Positions 46,561 to 58,918 of a stretch of DNA of 64,000 nt are shown here, piece after piece. This DNA comes from Ovis canadensis (taxonomy: Eukaryota; Chordata; Mammalia; Artiodactyla; Bovidae), in NCBI RefSeq assembly GCF_042477335.2, contig NC_091262.1, positions 45,667,001-45,731,000 on the forward strand, written 5' to 3'. The notes under the pieces were generated by a model. The model did not search any database and had not been told where the DNA came from. It worked only from the letters and a program-made list of their open reading frames with translations. Within the stretch, counting starts at the first letter, position 1. Each line of letters opens with the position of its first letter. The translations under genes were made by a program, and so were the position numbers.

Positions 46561-48601
46561 CCACAGATGACAGTGTCCTGGTCGGGACTGGGAGGACCCA
46601 GTGCCCTCTGGAAGCAGAGGCTGCAGGGTGAGGCCTCAGCTCCAGCTTCCACCAGCCCAGGCACAAGTTCTCCTACACTGGCCAAGCCAGAGGCCCCAGC
46701 AGCCCAGCAGGCAACGGAGCAGAAGGAAGGGGCCAGAGAAAGTGAACAAAAGGCTCTGGGGGCAAACAGGGGGAGGAAGTGATTTCCAGGCTGACTGAGG
46801 AGGGGAGTGGGAAGGAGAGAAGCGGGAAGAGGGGCCGTAGGAAAAGGCAGGACCAAGGGCATGAGAACCAAAGGGAAGTGCTGGTTCTATACTGGAAAGT
46901 AAGGTGAATCCAGGTACTAACCAGGAGCACCCAGGCTGTCCCAAGGCCAGGGGTGGGCTCTGACAGGCTGCCCACACCTGGTTCCATGACTAGCTCACTT
47001 GACCCTTTGCTGGCTCTGACAGGCCCACCTGCAGAAATCTCTGGGGTCCTTCTATCTCTGACATCCTCTGGGCAGGCAGCTCCCTGGAGAGATGAATGAC
47101 TCCCCATCTGGTCCTCTAAGTTTAAATCTACCAGACAATTTCTCTGGTGCAAACAGGAGACAGAACTGCTCCAGGTCTCTTGTACCAAAGGGAAGACTTT
47201 TCTGGAGGATTATTGGAAATGGGAAGTGCAGAGCTCAGAGGAAAAGGGCTTACTCAGAGAGAGTGACCACGGAGCACAATGGACAGGGGAGCCCTGAGGC
47301 AGGCTGGAGGAGAATTAGAAAATGGTGCCTACTTTGGTGGGTGAAGTCCCATGTCATACTGCTTGGCTACAGAAGCAAGCTCTGGTTTTCAGCCCTCACT
47401 CATCCCCTTGGCTGGACCTTCTTGTGTGGCAGTTTGTATTCTGCACAAGCAGACCCTGAGGCAGAGTTTGGAGCACGTGATGTTTATTAGAGATTCACAC
47501 CTGTTGAAAGGAAGGGGGAGAAAGCAGGACGGGGCAGAGGAAAAGTCAACCTGTGTGTTTCAGGCTCAGTCAAGCTCAGCAAACACAGCACCAGCTCATC
47601 AGAGTTGTCCACGCATATGATCTCAGTGGAGGGGCCTTTATCCTTTTGCCAATAGTCATGCCAGGAAAGGTGTGACCTCAGCTAAGGCGGCCCCCTGCAA
47701 CTGAGAAGGAAGGAAGTGACAGCTGGAGACTCTGTGCTGGGCACTCTCCCTGCAGCGGGGCAGCAGGTCCTTTGGGAGGGGACCTGGGCTTCACGCCTTT
47801 CACGTCTTAAGCAGTGAACCACCTACTCGACTGTACATGGCAGCCCTGTGGAGAGAAATTTCAGAGGTCACAAACCTGTGCCTTCTCTAGATGCTTTGAA
47901 AAGTGTGGATGAGGGGGGGAAAAAGTGACAGATCATTGTCTTTGTACTAAGGGAGTCCCGTCAGGAGAGTCACGTCCTCTGACCACGATGGTTCCTGATT
48001 TTCTTGCCTGGCAGTTTCGAAATGTCCGGGTTGTTGTATCTCACCACTTCCTCCCCTTCCCCAGCACTAGCTCCTGGGCCTTGTCATATGCTTTCTGCTG
48101 GGAAAGGGTGTCAGATTATTGTTCTGTTTGTCTCCTTATCAGCTTTCTGTGTGATCTGGCCACAAGTTCTTGACTTTCGGTACTGAGAAGGCAGCCCTAG
48201 AAAGAGGCATGATGTTCATGGGGAGAAAGGAGATGGAACCCTCTGGCTCTAAGATCTTTGGTGGTCCCTCAGTTCTCCTAGCTTGCAGTCCAGACCCTCA
48301 ACCTGGTATGCAACACCTGCATGAGCTGCCCTGCCTCTTCCCAGGCCGGCACACAGCACCACTGAATGAATGGAAGTGCTTATTGTCATTAATAGTGATG
48401 ATGATGATAACAATAATAAAAGAATTCATGTTTCTCTAGGCTCCTCCAAACCGCAGCCATCCATCATTCAGGGCTCAGATCAGCAATGACCTGAAACTTC
48501 TCAGCTCATCTATTCATACAAAATCATGACTCCTTAAAAATCTACTCCACCCATTTTGGGGAGACAAAGGTAAAGAGCAGTGAGTTCAGAGCAAACCTTC
48601 A
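46561..48601. other. Intergenic, no gene recognised
   Basis: GC-moderate sequence containing several overlapping short ORFs without domains. The stretch 47440-47650 (gtttattagagattcacacc) may be an old LTR or other repeat I cannot name. A short run of atgatg/aataat trinucleotides lies at 48395-48420. Confidence 0.4.
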
Positions 48602-48772
48602 GGGATTTCCCTGGCTATCCAGTAGTTAGAACTTTGCCTTCCAGCACAGAGGGTGCAGGTTCCATTACTAGTGGGGAAGCTAAGATCCCACATGCCTTGA
48701 GGCCAAAAAACCAGAACACTAAACACAAACAATATTGTAACAAATCCAATAAAGACTTTAAAAATAAAAAGA
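48602..48772 (+). repeat. CHR-type SINE (CHR-1-like)
   Basis: Sense element: gggatttccctggctatcca, gggaagctaagatcccacat, with the distinctive tail acaatattgtaacaaatcca then ataaagactttaaaa. Confidence 0.85.
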
Positions 48773-48799
48773 GCAAAACTTTGGACTCACTATTGAAAA

Positions 48800-49690
48800 C
48801 AACCAGGGATCCTTGGAGAAACCTTGATTCTAGAGCTAGGGGCAGGTAAGTAAGAAGTACTCAAAAACAGATAGCGTCATATGAAAAGGAGACAGAAACT
48901 GCTCTAATCTGGGACAGTCTGAGCATCAACATAGATAACAGTAATAACAGATTATAACCTATTGAAATAGAAATTCCCGAGTCTTCATTAATATAAAGGA
49001 ATGAATAGATAAATGAGGAAAAGGAAACACTTCTGTTCAGTAGGCTGCCAACTAATAAATATAGATGGAAGGGTGGAGTCAGAAAATTGTCAATGGATGT
49101 CAAAACAAGCAGGCGAAGCTGTGATGAGGAACAGATACATATATTTACATAGCCTTAAAATTTTCCCTATAAGATACTCATTAAACATGAAAGGGAAAAC
49201 TGGTGGACACCACCCAAATCAAGTGACCAAAGTTAACATCACCAACAACAAGTTGACCTCATGTGCCTCCTGATACGAGGCACTGAGAAGAACACAAAAG
49301 TACTTGTGTGGTGTTCCTGTCATACGAAGTGTGTGATCTGAATGTAATCATGAGGGAAGAACCAGATGCAAACCCAAATGGAGAGACATTCTACAAAATG
49401 AGCAGCCTGCCGTTTTCCCCAGTATCAGTGTCATGAATGTCAAGGGAAGATAGAGGAACTGCCAGAGATGGAAGGAGACCAGGAGGGAAGCATAGACTTA
49501 AGGGACATTACGACCGATGGAATCAAAGGTGACTGAGGAGACGGACTAGACAAGAACCTTGTACAGTGTTCAGTTTCTTGGTTTTGAAACTTGTGCTGTG
49601 GTTATGTAAGAGAATGTCCTTGTTCATAGGAAATACGCACTGAAGAATTTAGGGGTAAAGGGTTCCATGTCTCTAGCTTACTCAGATAAT
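48800..49690 (+). mobile_element. Old L1 (L1M-type) 3' UTR
   Basis: gaaactgctctaatctggga, caccaacaacaagttgacct, tgtaagagaatgtccttgtt, gaatttaggggtaaagggtt are in the same order as in related L1 3' ends. The terminal motif is shared with 18000-19065. Confidence 0.65.
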
Positions 49691-49720
49691 ATCTACTTCA
49701 TTACTAAGCATATGTAATCA

Positions 49721-50512
49721 GTTCAGTTCAGTTCAGTTCAGTCGCTCAGTCGTGTCCAACTCTTTGCAACCCCATGAATCACAGCACGCCAGGCCTCCCT
49801 GTCCATCATCAACTCCTGGAGTTCACTCAGATTCACATCCATCAAGTCAGTGATGCCATCCAGCCATCTCATCTTCTGTCGTCCCCTTCTCCTCCTGCCC
49901 CCAATCCCTCCCAGCATCAGAGTCTCTTCCAATGAGTCAACTCTTCGCATGAGGTGGTCAGAGTATTGGAGTTTCAGCTTTAGCATCAGTCCTTCCAAAG
50001 AACACCCAGGGCTGGTCTCCTTTAGGATGGACTGATTGGATCTCCTTGCAGTCCAAGGGACTCTCAAGAGTATTCTCCAACACCACAGTTCAAAAGCATC
50101 AATTCTTCGGCACTCAGCTTTCTTCACAGTCCAACTTTCACATCCATACATGACCACTGGAAAAATCATAGCCTTGACTAGACAGACCTTTGCTGGCAAA
50201 GTAATATCTCTGCTTTTGAATATGCTATCTAGGTTGGTCATAACTTTCCTTCCAAGGAGTAAGTGTCTTTTGATTTCATGGCTGCAATCACCATCTGCAG
50301 TGGTTTTGGAGCCCAAAAAAATAAAGTCTGACACTGTTTTCACTGTTTCCCCATCTATTTCCCATGAAGTGATGGGACCAGATGCCATGATCTTTGTTTT
50401 CTGAATGCTGAGCTTTAAGCCAACTTTTTCACTCTCCTCTTTCACTTTCATCAAGAGGCTTTTTAGTTCCTCTTCACTTTCTGCCATAAGGGTGGTGTTA
50501 TCTGCATATCTG
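49721..50512 (-). mobile_element. BovB LINE 3' part with an open 249-codon frame
   Basis: Minus-strand 50487-49738 is open for 249 codons ([20 protein letters not shown] ... WTRLSD), the BovB region downstream of the catalytic motif. The element is truncated directly upstream of that point. The last codons before the truncation read YADN instead of YADD. It lacks the endonuclease, the reverse-transcriptase core and a promoter, so no active protein is expected. The 3' end on the left has four gttca units. Confidence 0.96.
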
Positions 50513-50984
50513 TGTAAGTACAGAGAGAGATATAAGAAAGAATTGTGGTAAAAATGTAAATGATCTGCTGAATCTGGGGAAAGAGGATGAGAGTTCCTTG
50601 TACTCTTTTTAAACTATGTCAAAATAAAATGTAAAAATAAAAAATATATATATGAGAACACATGTCTTTCAGAGATATCTGGAAAGGGGTGCTGCTGAGG
50701 ACAGGGCTTGGGAAGAAACTCAAGAGCTGGGCCCCGGCTCCCCAAGAACGTGGGGTTTCGCCGTCTGATGAGAGTCTATTGTCATGCCCTCCACACTGCT
50801 CAGGCCACCAGCCACTCCTGGGCTTTGTTCTGCTGTCTGAAGTCCTGGGAGTACATCTTCTCCAGTCACTCCCTGGGAGGACAGCCCCTTAGCAGCAACA
50901 ATGCCAGGTCTGAAATGCTGTCATCACCGTGGGCTGACAGGCCTCTGTGCACGGGAGCGGAGCTGGATGACCTCATGCGCTTAA
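50513..50984. other. Intergenic, no element recognised
   Basis: A TA-rich tract (aaaaatatatatat) lies near 50640. No gene. Confidence 0.4.
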
Positions 50985-51165
50985 GTACTGGGCGAGGCAT
51001 GTTAGAAACATCTTGTATAAATTTTGGAGCAACCCTGTTAAATACATAGGCTCATCATCCCCTTGTTCCAGACGAGGAACTTTGTCAGTGAGGTGAGGCT
51101 GGAGCCAGGATTCAAATCCTGTTCTTTGGTCTCCAAGCCGAGTGCTCTCCCCACCTCCCACCCCT
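50985..51165 (-). repeat. MIR SINE
   Basis: Reverse complement of MIR: taagtactgggcgaggcatg, aacatcttgtataaattttg, agccaggattcaaatcctgt, agccgagtgctctccccacc. Confidence 0.75.
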
Positions 51166-52415
51166 CACCTGGATGCGCCCAGTCGCCCCCTGCTTCCACG
51201 CCTTGGCGTATGCTGTCTCCTTTGCTGCATCCGTGCTCCCTTCCCCATTTCTCAACTTACTGATTTCCTGGCCCAGACAAGACTGAAGTCAAGGTCTCCT
51301 GCCTTTGAATGCCAGGATCTCAGTAATAATTAAACAGCAGCTGGGCCAAAATCAAGCTTTGCCTTACTGTGAGCAGATACTTTCTGACCAAATGAAGACC
51401 AGCCCAACTGGGAAGGGGATTTTGAAAAACTGTTGATGCTCTTGTTTGAGACAGCTGCCGTTATGGAAAACACAAACCAAAACAGGCTAGAAAGGACCAG
51501 AGCAGGAATGGGGGGTGAGAGGTGATTATACCCTGCCTTCTCTGTTATTAAAAAGAATCCGATCAGTGGTTCTGTCCTGCTGGGCCTGTTTCCCTATCTG
51601 TAAAACGGAGCAGTAAGGGAATGAGAGGAGTTCCCTTCCAAGCGTGTGCGTCTGACTCACAGACGGTGACTAGAAACTGTGACAGATTCCCTGCCACTAC
51701 CCAGTCAGTAAGTCTAAGCTGAGATCTGGCCTTATGTTTTTTAACCAAGTCCCACAGGTCTTCTGATAGGCCCCCTTCTTGCCATGTGAGACCCTCAAGA
51801 GGATCTCTGCGGGCCCTTCCACCTCTGCATTTCTCCACCCTCTGACTGGTGAGCTGGCGATGGTCGTTCTCAGCCTTCACCGAAGGAGCCCTTCCCCCAC
51901 ATCTGCAGGGCTGGGTGGGGGGTCCTGGTGACCCTGCTGGCCACCTGCTGGCCACTTAGCACTTCTGTGATGTCTTCTAAGCCTTCCGGCCAGCAACACC
52001 TGGCTTCTGAAGAATGATGATGACTGGAAACTTAGAGTCACACCCTGTGGCTGCAAATTAGTAAATCTGAAAGCTCCTTGTCAACTCTGAAGAGCTACAT
52101 AAGTGGGAAGAAGCTTTATTTTTTTGCAACTGCTTCTCTGGGGAAAACTGAAAAGTAGAATCTATAGCACATCCTAAGGGCCACAGGCCACATCCATGGG
52201 CCCCTCTGCAAAGATCTGGGGCCAGGATGTTCCCAGGTGTCAGACAGGCCATCTGGGAGCCCCGCCCCCACCCCACAGGGCCCCTGGTCCCTGAACTTCC
52301 TCCCCAGCTGCTGACTTCCCCTCACTCCCCTCCCTCTTCATCAGGCTTTGGCCCCAGACTCTGCCCTGGCCCCTCACCTCCAGGCCTACTCTCTAGGAAG
52401 GAAAGACTCCACTTA
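51166..52415. other. Intergenic, no element recognised
   Basis: No supported gene. The antisense ORF at 51955-51563 has no recognisable domain. Confidence 0.4.
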
Positions 52416-52625
52416 GGGTGGAACTCTAGCTCAAGTGGTAGAGAATCTTCCTGCCATGCAGGAGACACAAGAGATGTGGGTTCAATCCCTGGGTCGGGAA
52501 AATCCCCTGGAGCAGGAACTGGCAACCCACTCCAGTATTCTTGCCTGGAAAATGCCATGGACAGAGGAGCCTGGCAGGCTATGTCCATGGGGTTGCAGAG
52601 TTGGACACGACTGAGCATGCGCACA
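52416..52625 (+). repeat. Bov-tA SINE
   Basis: Sense element: actctagctcaagtggtaga, caatccctgggtcgggaaaa, gttggacacgactgagcatg. Confidence 0.92.
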
Positions 52626-53274
52626 CTGACAAGTTAGCTGAACTCTCTGAACCTCAGCTTCCTTATCTGCTGGATGGTGTGAGGTCTCAGGCGTGTGTGC
52701 TTAGCACACAGCTCTGTGTGCTGAGACCCCAGCAGGCCTTGGCTGTCATTCTGGAGACTGCTTGCTGACTGGTCACACCAGCCAGCTCCTTCCGGCTACT
52801 CAGGCCCCAGCTCCCCTCCTGAGGGGGGACTCCCCTCTCTCCTGCACCCACCGCTGTTCTGCAGTCAGCACACCTCCCTACGTGGGCTTCCTCCCCCATC
52901 AGACAGGCAGGAGCTCTGCCTTGTTTGTTTCCACGTCCCAAGATAGGAAGGCTCAGGAAATGCCGGTGGGTGCTCTGCTGCCGGGTTTGTTCCATTCCGG
53001 GGCAGGGTAGCTACGGTTGAGTGCAGGGGCCCCAGCATGGTGGACATGTGCCTCTGGCCAACTGGAGGAGCCTGACGCATTTCCCCTAGGAACAATGGGC
53101 CGTGGAGCTTGGGTACAGGACCAGTCCAATTCAACCATGGAGTGAGCAGGCACCCCACGGCCATGCCATCATCATGGCAGTGTGCTCTGCTTCTCCAGAA
53201 AGGAAAGGTATGTGTGTCACCTGGCCTGCCTGGACAGTGGCAGGTATTATCAAGACAACAGTGAGAAAAGCAAA
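52626..53274. other. Intergenic, no element recognised
   Basis: No supported feature. Confidence 0.4.
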
Positions 53275-53455
53275 TGTGAAAGTGATAGTCACTCAGTCAT
53301 GTCCGGCTCTGCGACCCCGTGGGCTGTACACCATCAGGCTCTTCTGTCCATGGGATTCTCCAGACAAGAATACTGGAGCAGGTAGCCATTTCCTTCTCCA
53401 GAGGATCTTCCTGACCCAGAGTTAGAATCCAGGTCTCCTGAACTGCAGGCAGAGA
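53275..53455 (-). repeat. Bov-tA SINE
   Basis: Reverse complement: tagtcactcagtcatgtccg, gtacaccatcaggctcttct, ttagaatccaggtctcctga. The outer tRNA head is missing. Confidence 0.9.
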
Positions 53456-55535
53456 GGGGCAAGACAAATGCCCCTTGGACCACGGGTGATGCTATTTCTG
53501 AATAAAATTCATGGTAAGGGCCTTCTGAATGCCTAAAGTCACCAAGGAGCTTTGAGATGCTCCTTTCTACAACGCCTTCCGTTTTCTAGAAGGCTCCAAC
53601 CTATTGCTCAAGATTCTTCCTGTTTGAGATGAGGTTGAATCATGGGCTGGGGTCAGATCATGCAGTATCTACAGGCCATGTAAGGCCAATGACTATTGTT
53701 CAAAGAGCATTGAGAAATCATAGCTAAGGTGACCATGGAAAGTATATGATCTAATTTGGTCTGAAAATGTCATCCTGATGTGTGGAGAACAGGCGGTACT
53801 GAGCAGGGGTTCCCACAAGGATGTACATCTTGAAACCCTTTATAATGCTATCTTCGGATTTCTGTTTTTAAGTGAAGTCTGATGGGACAATGAGGCATGG
53901 ATTCAGGGCTTGGCTCATGCATGGCCCCATCTCCTACCACCTCCCCTGATGAGTTCTCAGCTTTCCCCTCCCCCCTCCTGCCTAGCAACCACTGTCACCC
54001 TCTGCCCACAGCAGGGCCCGGGCATAGGTGTGGGAAGGCTCAGTGTTGCCTGGCAGCATTTCAGGACGGGGCATGGCAGTCCCCGCACTGAGCTGATGGC
54101 ACCGTGGCACATTCGGCAGGTGACTCAGGTCTCCTGCCCACTCCTGACCCATGTACCGAGGGCGTCCTGGTATGAGCTTGCAGTAGTCTTGGGGATCACC
54201 CTCTACCATGAGAAAGGGAGATGCCTGGCTTGACTTCCCTGCCCCCAGCCGGAGAATGCAGTCTCGTGACTGGCAGGAGGGGAAACCCAGCAGCTGGTGG
54301 ATTTCCTCTGAAAGTGAGTCAAGAGACGGAGGGCACTTGTCCCTCAAGTGTTCCCATGCCCAACGGGGTGCAACATTAAATAGCAAATGAAGCAAGTTGA
54401 CAGAACATGGGAAAGGGAAAGACTATATTTTAGAAACTTTAATGGCAATTTGTCCCTTGCCTTGTTAATAAGAGGCCCCACACTTTCATTTTGCATTGAT
54501 GCTGCAAATGACATAGCTGATCCTGGCAGAGAGCCATCAGTGAGATCAAGCATGTAAAGTACATGCAGACCCTGCAGGCAGTAATACTCCCTTGATGCTG
54601 GCTTGTATTATTGTTTTTGTTGTTTATTTGGCTCAAGAGGATGGATGAACTGGCTTCAGGAGCCAAACCCCTCCAAGGGGCTGGCTGTGGCAATGTTGTA
54701 ATAACTGATTTTGTGCTTTGTTCTCAATCCATGGACCTACTACTTCTTGAGTTTGAGTTCCTCAAGGAAATGTATTCAAATGTCATGCAAAATAGGATGG
54801 GGCTCAGCCTTCATGGAGGGACTCCCTCCTTAAATAGGAGCAAAGTCTGGCTCCAAGCGCAGCTGCCTGGACTTCAAGGTGAATGGTGTTTTGATGCAAC
54901 TGTGATTATGATTTTCAAGACTGGATTCCCTTCCCCAGGGAAACTGGTGATGAAGGGAGGCCTGAGAGCAGTTCCTTTTCTTCTCAGAGGCACTCAGATG
55001 TCTCCCTCCTTCTCCTCTGTCTCTGTAATGTCCCACCAGTCCATGCCTTCCTCCTGGCCTGCCCACCTAGGGCTCAGTCCTCTCTCAGAGTTATTATAAC
55101 ACCCTCTTCTGGTCTCACTCTCTCCCAACCACTTCCCATCTGGAGAGATCTTTCTAGAACCCATAAGTGGGTCCTCCAGCGCAGAGACCAGTCTGTGTCC
55201 TCTCTGAGCCCCAGTCCCAGCAGGGCCTGCCAAGAATTGGTACCTAGCAGTGTCTGTGGATCTGGTGGACAGAGGGCTGTGGTGGCCACAGTGGCTGGCT
55301 CTCAACATCCCCATCACCCCAATCAAGACATCCCCTTCCTGAGGCCGGTGATGGCCATACCTGTGCATATGATTCTGTCTCATTCTGGCCAATGAGACGT
55401 GAAGGGAGGTCTCCTCGGAGCCTGGGCAGGGAGGACTTTGAAGAAAATGAGACAAAAGGAGAGGAATCACTTTTCTTCCTCTGTGGCTGTGTGTGCGGTC
55501 GTAGACCAGAGCCATTGGAGCTGGAGAAGGGAGAC
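53456..55535. other. Intergenic, no element recognised
   Basis: Two kilobases without a supported gene or a repeat I can name. ORFs up to 173 codons (55515-54994, minus) have no recognisable domain. Confidence 0.4.
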
Positions 55536-55582
55536 AGTTCAGTTCAGTTGCTCAGTCATGTCCAACTCTTTGAGGCACAGTA
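55536..55582 (-). repeat. Bov SINE/BovB terminal fragment
   Basis: cagttcagttcagttgctca then gtcatgtccaactcttt, the antisense 3' terminus of the BovB-related family, about 45 bp only. The phrase ggagacagt before it recurs at 55589 (gggagacagt), a likely target-site duplication. Confidence 0.8.
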
Positions 55583-55959
55583 AGTTAAGGGAGACAGTAA
55601 ATGAGAAGAATCACAGAGAAACTGAGCCGGGGCCCTAATGAATTTCACCCAGGCCATGCTGCCTCCAGACCCCTTGTATGGATGATAACACATGTTGTCC
55701 ACATCAGACCCTCTGGTTTTATGTTCCTTGGAGCCAAAGCATCCTTAGGCGGTGCAACTAACAAAGGGAAATTGGACAATGATCATGCGCCAGGGCTGGA
55801 CTCTCATCCAATAGAGCCATCAGCCCCAACAGCCTCCCTAGACTCACCTTTTCCAGCTCTGGATCAGAGTGAGAGGTTCTGGAGGCAGAATTGGAGAAAG
55901 GAAGGATGAAACTCACTGTTAAGAGAGGTTGTTGGTAACAGACACGAGGGGACATTAAG

Positions 55960-56250
55960 ACATGGGCTTTGGCATCAGAAAACCTGAGTCGAAGCCCAAC
56001 ACTCTATTTACCAACTGTGAGGTATTGAATGAATCAGATAAACTCTTTCTTTTCTCTTTTTTGATTTTTTGGCCATACCCCGCTGATCTTAGTTTCCTGA
56101 CCAGGGATCAAACCCATGCCTCCTGCATTGGAAGGGGCAGGCTTAACCACTGGACCACCAGGCAAGTTCCAAGTCACATAAATTCTTTAATCTTTGGTTT
56201 GCTTCTCTGTGAGGAGAGGATGATGATAAGGGAGGACTAAATGAGGTAGT
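55960..56250 (+). repeat. MIR SINE split by a CHR SINE
   Basis: gggctttggcatcagaaaac, accaactgtgaggtattgaa, then after the SINE tctttggtttgcttctctgt and ggactaaatgaggtag. The order is that of one sense MIR. Confidence 0.75.
56049..56177 (-). repeat. CHR-type SINE inside MIR
   Basis: Reverse-complement CHR (tgaccagggatcaaacccat, ccaggcaagttcc), flanked by ataaactcttt (56038-56048) and ataaattcttt (56178-56188), a target-site duplication with one difference. Confidence 0.9.
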
Positions 56251-56751
56251 CGGTGTAAAAGGCTTAATGATGCCCCCAGTACTAAGCAAGTGTAAACCAA
56301 AGCAGAGTTGGCTATTGGCCACCGAGGTGGCCAAGCCTCAGTGGGGAGTTGAGGAGGGAGGAGGAAGGCCTCTCTACAGCAGAGCCCTTTAGAGTCTCTT
56401 TAGAATCCTCCTATTACTTCCTTCCCTAATTGCTTCAGCCCACAACCTGCATGGTCATCCATCTGGGGCTGCCCCAGGGCAGCTGGGACAGGAAGGTCTC
56501 AAGTGTGCAAGCTTTGTGGCAGGCCTTGAGGGAAGGGAGGATTTGTGCAGGGAAGGAAAATGAAGGAAGGCATGTCAGGAGGGAGTCTGGGGAGCAGAGA
56601 GAGGCAAAGACGTGGAGGTAGGAGTAGAGAGGGGACCTTTGCGGGGAAGGAAGAGGGCTATTTGGAGCAGAAATTTATGAGGGGTGATGGGAAGAGTCCC
56701 TGGAGAGGCAGGGGAGAGAGCCTGACTTGAAGTTTCCTGCTAATAAGAGGG

Positions 56752-56884
56752 TGTGTGTGTGCTCAGTGGCTAAGTCGTGTCTGACTCTTTGTGACCCCAG
56801 GGACAGTAGCCCACCAGGCTCCTCTTCCCATTCGTTTTTTCAGACAAGGGTAATGGAGCAGGTTGCCATTTCCTCCTCCAGGGG
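56752..56884 (-). repeat. Bov-tA SINE, truncated
   Basis: Antisense element with a TG tail on the left, ending within the BovB-derived part (gccatttcctcctccagg). The 10-bp duplication aataagaggg is perfect (56742-56751 and 56885-56894). The tRNA head is missing, so this is a 5'-truncated insertion. Confidence 0.94.
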
Positions 56885-57151
56885 AATAAGAGGGCAAGAG
56901 CCTGAGGGTTTCTTGTTTGTCTCCAGAACCAGAAGCATCACTCCATTTGATAGATGGAAAATCTGAGGCCAGGGAGGCTGAGTCGGAGCTATCAGAGGTG
57001 GTGATGCCATTGGGATGAGATTCAGCCTCAGCCTTTGGCCTTCGGCATTCAAGGTGATACGTCAGCTGTCTTCAGCTACAAGCAACAAAAAATCCAACTG
57101 GGGTGCTTTCAGTGCTGGAGATGTTTATTAACTAGATCGTAAGGATTCTGG

Positions 57152-57349
57152 GCTTCCCTTGTGGCTCAGCTGGTAAAGAATCCGCCTGCAATGTGGGATA
57201 TCTGGGTTCAACCCCTGGGGTAGGAAGATCCCCTGCAGGAGAGCTTGGCAACCTACTCCAGTATTTTTGCCTGGAGAATCCCCATGGACAAAGGAGCCTG
57301 GCGGCTATGGTCCATGGCTGGGACACAACTGAGTGACTGACACACACAC
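57152..57349 (+). repeat. Bov-tA SINE
   Basis: Sense element with tail (ca)n, flanked by the perfect 11-bp duplication aaggattctgg (57141-57151 and 57350-57360). Confidence 0.96.
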
Positions 57350-57360
57350 AAGGATTCTGG

Positions 57361-58389
57361 AGGTAGGGGGCTACCCTCATAGCCTCTGCTCTGCAGCTCT
57401 CCCCAACAAGTTCTCTCTTGGGTGGTTATTTCAGAGGTGTGGGTGTGCCCCAACTCTAACCCCAGGCTCACATAGCTGGTACTTGGGAGCTTAGGTCTCT
57501 CCTGCGGCAGCTCTCATCTGTCTGATCACCACAGTCAGTGGTAAGAGAGGCATTGCTGAGGGTGGTGATTTGTGGACGATCCTGATTCACCCCTTCTTGC
57601 CAACACACCCCGGGCTCCGGCCCCCCCTGCCGGCATCTTCTGCTGAGTAGGCAGGCCCTTCCTTCCCAGGTGTCTGGGGCTCCAGTCCAAGGCTCTTCCC
57701 AAGGTAATACCAGACACACCGAGAGAGCCCCAGCACCTGCCCTACAAAAAACAGAAATTCCAGTAATTCCCTAATCTTTTCCAAAGATTAGGGGTGGCTG
57801 ACAGGGAAACCAAGGCTTGGAGAGCTGGAGGGTGGATTAAAGTCCTTCTGAAGGGTAGGGCCCAGACAGAACAAAAACAGGGGCCTCCGCCTGGATTTTT
57901 CAAACTCTCCCATTTATGCCTCTGTAATCCTGTCTCTCTCGGTCCAACAACATTCTTTCAGCCTGAAGACCCCATCTTCAGAGGGGACTTCCTGCCCCAG
58001 AGAGGGTCTAATCTGGAGACCTGGAGAAGAGGCAGGCTCCATGAGGCTGTTCTCTATTGGCCTAGCTACCTGCTCCCCCCACCTCCATGCTCTCACCTTC
58101 CTCCCACAGCCAGCCCACAGCTATGTCTGCCCCCAGACTGTGATTCCTCGAGGGCAGGACGCGGACTGGGGCATCATGCACGCAGAGTTTGATAATGTTC
58201 TGGGTTGGGTGAGCCCCTCCCTTCCTGAAGTGGTTTGCTGGTGACGGGTGGAGAGTCTGGGCTCTCTGGACCTGGGTCGGGGTGGGGCTGGCGTGGTGGG
58301 TGACAGCACCTGGGTTCCTGCCCTCCTCCTTGCCCACAACTGCAGTGGGCCTCAGGCTCTCTGGGCTTGTGGCTCAGAGAACATTCCCC
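57361..58389. other. Upstream of PSTPIP1, no element recognised
   Basis: Largely SINE-free sequence just upstream of the PSTPIP1 promoter region. No exon could be supported, although alternative upstream promoters or enhancers are possible. Confidence 0.4.
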
Positions 58390-58918
58390 GCTAGAACATC
58401 AGAAGGGGGCAAGTGGAGGCGCGTAGCAGGGTGGCAGGTGGCAGGCGGGGCGGCTCCACTTCCTGTGGGGCGCCGGCCCTGGAGCCTGCCCCGGGGAGGT
58501 TGCACAAACCTTCCTGTGGAGGCCCCGGGGACCGCCTCTCCCGCTGGCCACTGCCTCTGCTGACCCGGGGCTGCCCTCCTTGCTCTCAGTCCTGCAGCCT
58601 GGACTGAGTCTTCCATCTCCGCAGGGCTGGCGAGGGGCCGGGCCGGACCGTGGGGCCCTTCCTCCCGTCACTGGGCACCAGCCCTTCCTCATTTTGCCGC
58701 TGATTCTAGCCCCAAACAAAACAGGTTGAGCCCTTTTCTTCCCTCTGGCAGTCTCTGGCTTACGGCTGCCTTCGGAGGCGCTGCAGAGGGCTCCGCCGGC
58801 CGGGGAGGGGGGCCCCGGGCCAGCCCTGCCGGGACTGGGACTGTGCGCCTGGCTCCTGGCCCTCGTTCAGCCCTGACCGTGGCAGGAGAGCAAGCTTTGC
58901 CGTGGCAGTTGCCTGAGG
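58390..58918 (+). promoter_or_regulatory. PSTPIP1: Probable PSTPIP1 promoter and 5' UTR
   Basis: GC-rich stretch with clustered CpGs (for example 58418-58480 and 58790-58815) immediately upstream of the first coding exon, in a window that is otherwise AT-rich to moderate. No TATA box is visible. ETS/PU.1-like cores occur: acttcctgtg at 58458-58467 and ccttcctgtg at 58509-58518. That would fit a gene expressed in haematopoietic cells. The start of transcription cannot be placed from sequence alone. No intron is visible between here and the start codon. Confidence 0.6.

Noticed and set aside
54994-55515. 173-codon minus-strand ORF
   Set aside because: No recognisable domain, overlapping equally long ORFs in other frames, and no splice or promoter signals.
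58041-58244. Possible extra PSTPIP1 exon upstream
   Set aside because: The frame does not resemble PSTPIP1, and the true N-terminus is clear at 58919.
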